Position numbers and translations under genes: made by a program. The notes under the pieces are model-generated. The model saw only the letters and a program-made list of their open reading frames with translations, did not search any database and was not told the origin of the DNA. This document shows positions 36,501-45,337 of a stretch of 64,000 bases of DNA, piece after piece (position 1 is the stretch's first letter; each line of letters begins with the position of its first letter). Source of the stretch: Dicaeum eximium. Its lineage: Eukaryota; Chordata; Aves; Passeriformes; Dicaeidae. The stretch is taken from assembly GCA_013396995.1 (NCBI GenBank), contig VWZP01006688.1, positions 434,001 to 498,000 on the forward strand, in the 5' to 3' direction.

Positions 36501-39500
36501 GCTGCCTGGGCCTCAGGGCTTCTATGGGACCCTTTAACATTGCTGTGGTATTTCGAGAATTTGGCCTTCCTGCATCTTTGAGTGGCTCTGGCTGGTGCAG
36601 GGCCTGCATTGGTTTGTTTTCAGCAAAACATTTGCTGTGTTTCCAGTTGGGTTTGGGATTTGGGTTTGGTTTGTTTGGGGTTTTTTTTGTTGTTGTTTGG
36701 TTGGTTTTTTGTGGGGGTTTTCTTTTTGTGTTTGTTTGGTTTTGTTTTGGTTTTTGGTTTGTTTTGTTTTTTTTTTTTTTCCTGCAAATCTCATGCAGCC
36801 CTGCAGTTTCTGAAGGAATTAAAGGGCATGTCCTTCTTTTCCTCCAAAGCATCTCTGAGTATGTTACCAAATTCCTACACCCACAGACTTGTTGAGGGGG
36901 ATTTGGCTCTGTTAGTGATGAATGTAAAAGCTCTCTCTTTCCCTGCCTTTGCTTCGTTTCCTCCCTCTCTTCCTGAGGGTCTGACACATTGCCTCCCTTT
37001 TCCCACTGTCCCTGCTACTTAAGGTCAGGGCTCTCACACCTCACTGCCTGTGGTTTAGGTACTTTTTTCAGCTCCTGATTCCCAACAATGGAGCAGCTCC
37101 TTTTGAAAGTGCTGATGGATGCTGAGCAGCAAACACCTTCCCTGTTCCATTTTCAAGAGTGGATTTAAGAGTCTGACTTAAGCCAAGGGTTTTAAGTCTG
37201 ACCACAACATATTTTTCAATTCAGATGGTCCCTTTCCATATTGCCCACAGGCACAGGATAATATGGAAATTGTCTAATGTTGATAATACAGAAAACTTTA
37301 GTTTTTTACTGGACCTTTAACATCCACTAAGTTCAAACTGATGTTTTTCTGCCTGAACTCCTTTTCCATGCTCTATTTCTAGACTAGTCAGTGTCATGTT
37401 CTGCTCTCTCTTCTCCAAGTGGATAGAGGCTTGGGTGACCTAAAATTGTGTTCCACTCTGCTCCCTTCCCTCCCAGCTTCCCCAGGAGCACCATGTGTCT
37501 TCCCTGCCCACCAGGACATTTTTCTAATGAGTCTGGGGCTGCAGCCTGCAGAGCCTGTGAGCGAGGTAGGCTTTGGTCTGTGTTCAACTCAAATGCGTTT
37601 TCATCACATGATGCTTTTTCCCAGGGCCAGATGCAATTACCAGGTAACTTAAAAGCACTGAAGGGTAAACAGGCTAAAAATAGCCCAGCAGATCTCTTCC
37701 CTATTCTGTTGTTATTAAAATTAAAAGAGCAGATCTCAGCCATGCTTGTTTTTGCAACAAGTTAATGCTAACTCTGCAATGAAAGTCAGGAAAAATGTTT
37801 TATGAAATTCAGTTTTAGCACAAGAGGGAGCGTTGTCAGGAAATAAAATGTTCTCTATTTCTGATAGCAAAAATGAGTCAAAACCATCTTTGTTTTCAAT
37901 TAGGCAATCTTCTGCTGTCTGAATATTAAGTGTAATACTCCCCTTGTTTTCTACACATTAAAACTGGGGTATTAAAAAGGAGCTGCTTGCACCTGGCTGA
38001 TGCCACTCAAGCCTGGTACAATGCAGATGGGTAACAGCATGTGCAGAACAGAACAGCACTTATGCAAAACCCTAATTAACACATGCAGTGCAGCAGCTCC
38101 TCTGCACCCAAAATGGGGTCCTGCTGCAATATGCTCAACTGTTCCTTTGAAAATCCACCCACTGAGCTGCTGGGCTGTACCTAAACCTTGGCTGTCACTT
38201 GCTGGGTTTGGGAGGAACAAAATCTGACTGGTGACAGCAATGGGGTCTGTCACTCCCTTTACTCAGCAGATTTAAACACCGTGTTAGACAACAGGGTGGG
38301 GTTGGCCCCTAAATCCTGCAAGTATAAATGTAAAAAGTTCCTTTTTCCTTGCAGGGAGAGGGGAAGGGGGTTTGGTTTCATCCTGCTCTGCCACAGCTTC
38401 TGCTGCCTGGTGCAAATCCAGGCTTGAGGCAGATCTTAACCCACAGTAAATCCAACTTCTCTCTGAACCTTAACTCTGTGCAATGTGGGCAGTGACCATG
38501 TTGTGCATCAGCAGGCACCTCCAAACCCACCTGAATTCCCAAGTGCTGCTTTCTCAGCTTTCCTGTTGCTGTGGTGGGACTCACTCCTGTTGGTCCTGCT
38601 GGCCCCTGGGCACTTTGGGGCACTTCACTCCTTTTTGTGCTTTGGGAAGGGTGTGTACATGTCCTGCTGCCCATCCTGGTCCTCGTGATGCAGGGAGGGA
38701 GGCTCTGCACCAGCAGAGCCATCTTGGCTGGTGGGTCTTGTGTCCTTCCTGTTGCAGGGAAGAAGATGCACCCCAGACTGCCTGGGGTGGGGGAAGGCCT
38801 GAAGGGGCTGGGGTGACCAGAGAGGTTTCCCCTGGCCAGAGACCTGCTCCAGCTGAGTAACTTGGGAGCACTGGAATCACCTATTCCAGCTTCATTCCAG
38901 TTCAGCCCGTGGAGCTGGGAAGGGTGACCGGTTTCTTTCTCTCCTTGGCCTGGTTTTTAGTGAGTGATGTGAGATTGACATGGGGGATCTGCTGGAGCCC
39001 TCCATGCATCCCTCAGCAGGGGCAGAGGGCAGCAGGGAACTTCATTGCTCTTTCAGAGCTTTTGACAAATATAACCCCAAATATCCTAGATTAACCCATG
39101 AAATGCCACCTGAAGTGTGTTGTGGGGAGTTGTTTGGTTGCTTGTACGATGGACATGAACAAATACACAACAATGTGGGGCAGAGATGTGGAGGCAGGAT
39201 CATGAAGCCTTTCTCTTCTCTTTTTCAGGCTATTTTAGCTCCAAGCAGCATGCAGCTTTTTGTCTGCCTTGCCAGCCAGGATCATTTTGCAAGTAAGGAG
39301 CTTCCTGGGGGACAGGGTCTCAGGTGGACAGGGAGGGGAGGTTTCTTTTAGCCACTGAGCTGGAACCACTTTGTGCTGAGTGCCCAAAGACAAGTCACCT
39401 GCCATTTCAGCTGTAGGAATGGGCTCTGAGCAACCTGGCCAAGTGCTCCTGATCATGGCATGGGGGTTGGAATGAGATGATCTTTGAGGTCCCTTCCAAC

Positions 39501-42500
39501 CCAGACCATTCCGTGATTCTGTGTGAGAAACTGCACTGGAGACAGACACCCACAGAACAGCAAAGGTTCCTGGTTGGCGTGGTTGGCCCTGGAGACTGCA
39601 GTTTGTAACAGCTGGCTTTGGTGGGCTGGGCTGGTCTTGGAAGTGCTCATCCTACAGCGTGTCCTGCCTCCTCTCCCCTGCCAGCACCAGCAGCTGCTCG
39701 GCCTGTCAGTCCTGCCCCGGGGGGCAGGAGGCTCCTCGGGAGGCGTCGGAGGGGTGCGAGTCCTGCCCGCCAGGTAACTGCAGCAGAGGGAGGCTGTGCC
39801 CGCCTGGGAGCAGCTCCAGGCTCATTCCAGAGCCATCTCACCTGGCCCAGGGCTGCAGGTGCCCTGCAGAGCACAGGGATCCCCAGTGAGGGATGGTGCT
39901 GGGTGGTTTGACTGGTGCTGGTGGAGGCTGTGCCTGTGCCACACCTTCCTGCCAGGCTGGTTAATGGCTTGGAGGTGTGTCGTCCCTGGCAGGCCAGGGA
40001 GCCCAAATCCACAGCTGGGTAACAGCAAAGAGCATCTTTGTCAGTGGTGGTGACTTTGCTGAGGAAAGCACAGCCTTGCTCTCAGAGAGGGATGTTCTGC
40101 AGGGACAGCCTGGGGCAAAGGGACACGGGAGGGGATGTGAGGGACGTGGCCGTGCTCCTGCCTGTGCTGTCTGAAACAAGCCCAGGCTGCAGCAGGTGAG
40201 CCAGCAGGGCTGGGCAGAGCAGCCTCCAGTCTGGACACAGCAGCAGGGGTGTCTTGTAGCCAAGCTGCATTTTAAACATGCAGGAAAGCATTTTACCACT
40301 TTGAGACTTGGAACTTCTGTGGCCTGTCTCTCCTGCAAAGCTTGGGAAACTGAGCTGGGCTTTGAAGTCTGCTCAGCAAGTTTCAAATAGCTGGAAAAGG
40401 TGTTTGAATCCAGAATTGGAGAGGATGAAACACTGCTGACCTCCAGCTCCCATCTTCCCTCTACATTAAAGCCAGAACTCACTACTGAACCCCTCTCCCA
40501 TGTACTCCTACTCACACTACTCTGTTTGCCAAACCTCTGTTTGAATCTCTTACCCCAAATATTCTTTAGTCCCTCTGTCCCTGTTTGTTCTGTTCTGACC
40601 TTTTGCCACCGAACCAGGACCAAAGTCCAGGCTCAGCTTTTGTTATGCTCATGAGCACTTAATGCCCTTTCTTCCTGTGGCTTTGAAAGCTGATTCATCC
40701 ATATGCAATTGCAAAGGTCCTGGGTTCAGTCTCAGATGTTAATATTGTGCCTATTTGCTGTTTAGGTACATTCAAAGGTCCCAGTGACAACAGATGCAAG
40801 GCCTGCAGGACAGGAGAGTACCAATTACAGCGGGGCAAGGAGAGCTGTGACCTGTGCCCAGAAAAGCACTACTGCCCTGTGAGTCCCCACCAGCAGCTGG
40901 GGACAGCCTGTGTTAACCAGAGCTGTCCCATGACAAGCTAAATACACTTCAATTAACACTTTTTTTTCCCTTGTAATCTGAGCTTCCTTTTTCTTAAACA
41001 TAGACAGGGCTCTGATGCAGGGAGATGATTAAAATTATGACTCCAGGAGTGTGGCTTTGTGCCTGGAGCTGCCTGCTCTGACTGGGCCATGCGGGGATGG
41101 TGTGTGCATTAATGAGGGGGGTTGATGTGTGGACTTGCTGTGTAAGGACACCTTCTGCTCTTCCCCATCCTCTAACACTGCAGGGGCAGACAAGGCTGAA
41201 TTTAATGATGGCAGGTTCATTCCTTTATTAATTTTTTTTCTCCCCTAATGCTAAAATGTTACCTCCCTTTGGCCTGGTCACCTTCTGCAGTTTGTTGGTG
41301 CTGAGTTACTTCTTCTCTTGGGCAGAGCCCAGATGTGAAGCCAGTCAAGTGCCCTCCTGATGCCTTCTGCCCCAGGGGCAGCATGGAGCCCACCTACTGC
41401 ATGGAGCTCTTCCTGTACAAGGCAGGGGACTCCTGCCAGCTGACCCCTGCCACGGTCATTGTCCTGGCCACCTTCTCAGCAGGTCAGTCTGGATCCTCTC
41501 TGTCCTCTGGCAAAACCAGGGCACCCTCTGCAGATGTGTGTTAAACCAAGCATTCCCTGGGTGGTGTATTCTGTGTTTCCAATGTATTCTGGATTTCCAG
41601 TGAAAGTCCTTCTGGCTGTTTTCCATGCCAGTGACAGTTCTTTCCCTTGCTCTGATGGAAGGTGGCACAGTGCTGAATGCTTGTTGTCCCTGGAAGCAGG
41701 GGTGAGTATGGACCCTCAAACAGGGATTCCTTGGCTGCACAAAAGCAGGAAAAAGGACAATTTCCTTTTGGTATGAAACTTTGTTTCCTGAAAGCATTCC
41801 TGCCTTAAGTCATGCCACAGCATCCAGCAGAACGGGGAGCTGCTGGCTCATACAGTGTTGGTTGTAGGGATGCCAAATGTACCTTGTATCCAACAGTCAG
41901 GGCCTGCTGAGCATGGGGAGCATCCCTCCAGATGCCACCTGCTGTAAATTGGCTCACTAGGGCAAGCTGATGAGTGGATGAGCTTTTCAACTGGGAAGCT
42001 GCATCATGAATAATCATTCCAAAACAATGAATATGCATTTTTAGTCTTAGGAAAGGGAAAAATAGAGTTATCTCATTTTTAATCAGTTAGGGGGAGGTTT
42101 AATCAGAGTTATGATGAAAATGAGCAGCTATTAGTGCTGTGGATTGCAAAAAGGGCAGATGAGGAAGCTGGGAGAAGAAATCTTTCTCCTGTGCCCAGGG
42201 AGATGAAGAGAAATGCCTGAGTGCCATTTACACTACCAGAGATGAAAATCTTGTGCCAAGAGAGCCAAGTCATAGAGGTGAGTTAAGCCATCAGAGGATA
42301 AAGAATATCCAACAAGCCTCATATTCACAGTTTCTGTGTTTCAAGTGTATTTTATGTACTTCCTGAAGACCCATTCTCCACTTGGCTGGCTGTTGTTAAA
42401 AGAAGAGAGAGATTAAATGCATGTGTTACTCCCCACAGTGAACAGGACACACAGCAAAGCTGCTTCTCCAGCAAGAAAGCAGCGTTCTCATCCCACTCCT

Positions 42501-43742
42501 CTCCTGGCAGCTGAGCAGGGATGCACAGGAGGAGACAAGGACAGCAGGGTCTGCAGGAGCTCTGGCAGCACGCTCTGACTGCTGCCTCCATGGGGCTGGA
42601 ATGCCTGGAGGGAGCAGATGAGGGCTGTTCTCACAAGCTGTGGCTTGGAGCCATGAGAAAGCTCCTCCACTGACCCCTATCCCCTTGTACCAGGCTGTTG
42701 TCCAAAAATCTGCCAAAACAGATGCCATCTGAAGCAAGTATTAATTTGAAAAAGTAGATTAAACTGAAGTATATGAAAAGACTGCCCAGAGAGGGACAAT
42801 GGCCCATTAACCAGCATTTGTGATAAACAAGTCTGAGGGTCAGGGAACAGCATTTCTGCCTCTCCCAGAGCTTGCTGCAAAGAGGGGGAAAGGAAACAGC
42901 CCCTGCAGGAACCCAGAGTATTTCACGGCTGGTCTCACAGATCAAGTATTTACCATGAGACTGTCTGCTCACACAACCAAAATTTGGGTGTATTTGTCTG
43001 GCCATATTGCATCACAGCGACAGATTTGTGCTCTTCTGTTCAGATCAATTTTCTCTGATGATGCTTCTGCCAGAAACAAACGAACAGAATGTTGCAGTAC
43101 ATGAGATCTGCCAATTACTTCCATATCTATGCCCAATCCAAAAGTAATTTCTCCTGACAGCCCTGATCTCAGTCTAGACTCAGAGTTAATCTAGGTTAGT
43201 TACTTCTTGTGCTTCAGTGTGAGTGCCACACAGAACGAACTGATTTCTCAACAAGATCCTTTTGGTGGGGTGTGCAGTGAGTAAGATGCCAAGTGGAAAA
43301 CAGTTCCAGAGAGTAGAGAGTAAATGGGAGTAGGATAGCAAGTTACTGAATTATTTCATTAAAACTTGTCATTATTCCTTGCAGCTTCCAGAGTTAAGGG
43401 GAACTGTTGAAGCTGAGTGTTATTATTACTTGTGGAACCTTTTTTCTCTCTCTTTTTGGACAGGGACAGAATATGTAGAAGAAAAAAACCTCTTATTTTA
43501 CCAGAAGGGAATACCTGAGTTGAGAAGCCTTGGAGCAAACATCACCTGACACTTTACCTTCTGATCTGTGAATAACCACCCTTCCTTTCTGTCCAGGTGG
43601 AATCCTTGTCATCTTTCTAATAATTCTGAGAAGGCGGCAGGAGCACGGCAAGAAATCCTTGAAGTCGCAGTTGCTGCCGCGGGGAGGACACGCCACGTAC
43701 GGGGGCACGGAACACACAGAGCCAGTCTATGCTGGCTGGTAG
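30468..43742 (+). CDS. Unnamed type I membrane protein, mucin-like stalk plus GCC2/GCC3-like repeats (443 residues, 9 exons)
   Basis: Predicted cell-surface glycoprotein of unknown function. Coding exons: 30468-30522, 33490-33972, 35344-35479, 37477-37565, 39229-39292, 39685-39773, 40766-40878, 41326-41482 and 43597-43742. All have GT-AG introns, every phase agrees, and the sum is 1332 bases ending TAG. Residues 1-23 form a signal peptide (cleavage likely after ALG). Residues 24-156 are Ser/Thr/Pro/Ala-rich with two tandem 16-residue units. Residues 157-382 are cysteine-rich with CxPCPPGxx modules like the ephrin-receptor-like GCC2/GCC3 fold. Sequons are at N159, N164, N242 and N276. Residues 385-406 form one transmembrane helix followed by RRR and a 37-residue tail with two tyrosines. 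TNFR-type modules are the main alternative, but spacing fits GCC2/GCC3 better. It lies between NELFA and NSD2; I know no mammalian orthologue there. Confidence 0.85.
30938..31003 (+). repeat. A/C-only low-complexity tract
   Basis: Runs of A with regularly spaced C (AAACAAACAAAC, CCCCAACCAACC) in intron 1 of the membrane-protein gene; almost no G or T. Confidence 0.85.
31889..32034 (+). repeat. tRNA-Ile-derived SINE with CR1-type tail
   Basis: The head matches a tRNA-Ile body (AGTTCAGTTGGT, GTGCTAATAATGCCAAGG, B-box GGGTTTGATCC, TATGGGCCA). The tail is CR1-like (GAGTCCCTTCCAACTCAGA, TATTCTGT). This is the architecture described for TguSINE1 in songbirds and supports a passerine source. Not a functional tRNA: arms are disrupted. 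Confidence 0.85.
32035..33489 (+). other. Membrane-protein gene intron 1, right part
   Basis: Non-coding, ending in the polypyrimidine tract before exon 2. No repeat or RNA gene recognised; the long open frame at 32106-32666 has no coding character or splice support. Confidence 0.6.
33490..33972 (+). CDS. Membrane-protein gene exon 2, mucin-like stalk
   Basis: Acceptor TTCTTCTCTTAG, donor GTAAGG, 483 bases. Encodes the end of the leader, about 133 residues of Ser/Thr/Pro/Ala with few charges (dense O-glycosylation expected), then NCS and NVT sequons and the first CAPCPPG motif. Confidence 0.85.
33513..33608 (+). repeat. Two tandem 48-bp coding repeats
   Basis: Units 33513-33560 and 33561-33608 differ at only a few positions and keep frame, each encoding a 16-residue unit around STEVPI and STPAPPS. 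Likely a small variable-number repeat of the mucin-like stalk. Confidence 0.9.
34870..35041 (+). repeat. G/T-only tract, G-quadruplex-prone
   Basis: About 170 bases almost free of A and C, with many GGGG and TTTT runs (GGTTTTTTGGGGTTTGGGG). Lies in intron 2 of the membrane-protein gene. Confidence 0.88.
35344..35479 (+). CDS. Membrane-protein gene exon 3, Cys-rich module
   Basis: Acceptor ATGTAG, donor GTGAGT. Encodes two adjoining modules with CSPCPPGHYQPQGG and CLPCPQGYY, the clearest GCC2/GCC3-type repeat of the protein. Confidence 0.87.
36640..36780 (+). repeat. G/T-only tract
   Basis: Second tract of the same kind (GGGTTTGGGATTTGGGTTTGG and onward), ending in a T15 run, in intron 3 of the membrane-protein gene. 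It generates long spurious open frames on both strands. Confidence 0.88.
37477..37565 (+). CDS. Membrane-protein gene exon 4, Cys-rich module
   Basis: Acceptor CCCTCCCAG, donor GTAGGC. Encodes CLPCPPGHFSNESGAAACRA and CERG; NES is a sequon. A second CCCAG 9 bases on (exon start 37486) would remove three residues without changing frame. Confidence 0.85.
39229..39292 (+). CDS. Membrane-protein gene exon 5, Cys-rich module
   Basis: Acceptor TTCTCTTTTTCAG, donor GTAAGG, 64 bases. Encodes GYFSSKQHAAFCLPCQPGSF plus Cys, completing the module opened in the previous exon. Confidence 0.83.
39418..39524 (+). repeat. CR1 LINE 3' tail
   Basis: Short tail with GGGGGTTGGAATGAGATGAT, CTTTGAGGTCCCTTCCAAC and ATTCCGTGATTCTGTG, inside an intron of the membrane-protein gene. 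Confidence 0.88.
39685..39773 (+). CDS. Membrane-protein gene exon 6, Cys-rich module
   Basis: Acceptor CCCCTGCCAG, donor GTAACT. Encodes TSSCSACQSCPGGQ and CESCPPG. The junction codon gives Asn, creating an NTS sequon across the splice. Confidence 0.84.
40766..40878 (+). CDS. Membrane-protein gene exon 7, Cys-rich module
   Basis: Acceptor TGCTGTTTAG, donor GTGAGT, ends in phase 0. Encodes GTFKGPSDNRCKACRTGEY and CDLCPEKHYCP. Confidence 0.86.
41326..41482 (+). CDS. Membrane-protein gene exon 8, last Cys module and start of TM helix
   Basis: Acceptor CTTCTCTTGGGCAG, donor GTCAGT. Encodes KCPPDAFCPRGSMEPTYC, a juxtamembrane Cys, and the first half of the membrane helix (TVIVLATFSA). Confidence 0.87.
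43597..43742 (+). CDS. Membrane-protein gene exon 9, TM end and cytoplasmic tail
   Basis: Acceptor TTTCTGTCCAG. Encodes GGILVIFLIILRRRQ, completing the helix with a stop-transfer RRR, then a basic tail containing HATYGG and EPVYAGW, stop TAG at 43740-43742. Confidence 0.87.
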
Positions 43743-43862
43743 CCCAGGCCAGCAGCAGCAGCCACCTGCCTCTCTTTCCTCTGGGGCAACACAGATGTGG
43801 TTCTGGGCAAGGTGTTTAACCACGAGCAACCAATTTCTGTACAGCTAAAATCACTGCTGGGA

Positions 43863-43868
43863 AATAAA
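43863..43868 (+). terminator. Poly(A) signal of the membrane-protein gene
   Basis: AATAAA 121 bases after the stop, followed by a T/GT-rich element (TTTTTGAGTTGTGGC). Gives a short 3'UTR ending near 43885. Confidence 0.6.
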
Positions 43869-43885
43869 ACTCAGTTTTTGAGTTG

Positions 43886-45177
43886 TGGCTACTCGTGCAA
43901 ACCAACCCAGCTCCCTGCTCTGCTGTGCTGGGCTGATGGGAAAAGTCTTCCCCTGCCAACTCCTGGCTTCGTTCACAAGTAATTACTTTCCTCCTTTCTT
44001 CAGCGGAAAAAATCCCCCAAACAGCAATCAATCATATCTGTTTCTCCATTTTAACAGCTTAACAGAGTGAGGATTGACTGCTCCAGTTATTGAGGTCCCT
44101 TTGATACAACACTCACTTCCACTCAAGCACAAACTAACATGAATATGCCTCCTTTTAATAATATGCAATTTTTTATTTTGTTCCCATTCTGAAAATTTTA
44201 GCATAAGCACAAGTCAAGGGAAGGGATCCTAAAGCTCTCCTTTTCAGCTGTGGGCAAATGTGCAAATGCACAGGTTGATTCCTGGACAAATGTCCTTTTT
44301 GTTTTGTGCTGTCAGGTGGTGCTTCAAGGTGGAGCTACAAAGGAGCAGCATGGTGCAGGCACAGAAGATGCCTTGCACCTTTCTGCATGCTGAGGAGAGG
44401 GGCCTGTAGGAGACCCACTGCCTAAATGCCTGGGCAAATGCTATCCTACTCTTCTTTCCCTGATCCCGTCCCTGCCATTCATCCTCCATCCAGGAGAGCA
44501 GCACGAGTGGTTTGTTGGCTGTGGCACTCCAAGCTCCCTTGTGTGCCCCCAGCCCACTTTAACCAGCTGGTTAAACTAATGTGAGTTGTATTTTCCAGAG
44601 ATGATTCCTGTGTGTGGCTGGTTGACTCTTGTTGTTTGCTCTGTGTCCCTTGTTATGTTTTTCTCTGGGCAGTGCTTAGCCAGCATCCCAAGTAGTCAGA
44701 AATGGCCATCACCTGTAGTGGAGCCAGTGTCAGCTGCTCCATGAACCAGCACCTGTGGCCTCTTAACCTTCCCACCTTGTTTTCCTTTTCCTCCTACGGT
44801 GACATTCCCACACAGGTGCTGTGTAAACCCAGCCCAGCCAGCTGTGACCCTTTCTGTCAGTGCTGTGCTTCACCAGCCCTTGAGGCCAGTAAAAACAGCA
44901 TCTCCATCAAAAGATCCACGATTTTAAATGGCTCTGCACAGAGGTGGTAGCAGGTGTTACTCTCACTTAATCTTGCAGCAGCAGAGATGGCTGAAGGAAC
45001 CCAGCTGTGGAGGGTTAAGTGGTTCCTGCCCTCAGCTGCTCATTCTCCTCTCCCCAGGGAAGGTGTTAGAAGTGTTTAAAAGAGTTTATAAAATCTCTCA
45101 GATCTCTGGTCTGTCTCAGCTGTCTCAGGTGAGTAACTGGGTGGAAGAGTGGTACCTCAGCTATTGAGGGCAGACAG
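43886..45177. other. Intergenic, no feature seen
   Basis: Between the two converging genes. No exon, RNA gene or repeat that I can support. Confidence 0.5.
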
Positions 45178-45337
45178 GGGGCCCAAAGCAGCTGTGGCTG
45201 CCTCGTCCCTGGCAGTGTCCAAGGCCAGGCTGGACAGGGCTTGGAGCAGCCTGGGAGAGGGGAAGGTGTCCCTGCCCATGGCAGGGGTTGGCAGTGGATG
45301 TCTTTAAGGTCCCTTCCACCCAAACCATTCTGTGATT
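45178..45337 (+). repeat. CR1 LINE 3' tail
   Basis: Contains GGCCAGGCTGGACAGGGCTT, GTGTCCCTGCCCATGGCAGG, GGTCCCTTCCACCCAAACCA and TTCTGTGATTC, the standard CR1 end. Confidence 0.9.

Noticed and set aside
36386..37022. Long hydrophobic or Lys/Pro/Thr-rich open frames on both strands
   Set aside because: Created by the G/T-only tract at 36640-36780; low-complexity translations, not genes.
38571..38700. Cys-rich frame in the intron between exons 4 and 5, looking like another receptor module
   Set aside because: No usable GT donor at its end and the frame from exon 4 to exon 5 is already complete; at best a decayed duplicate exon.
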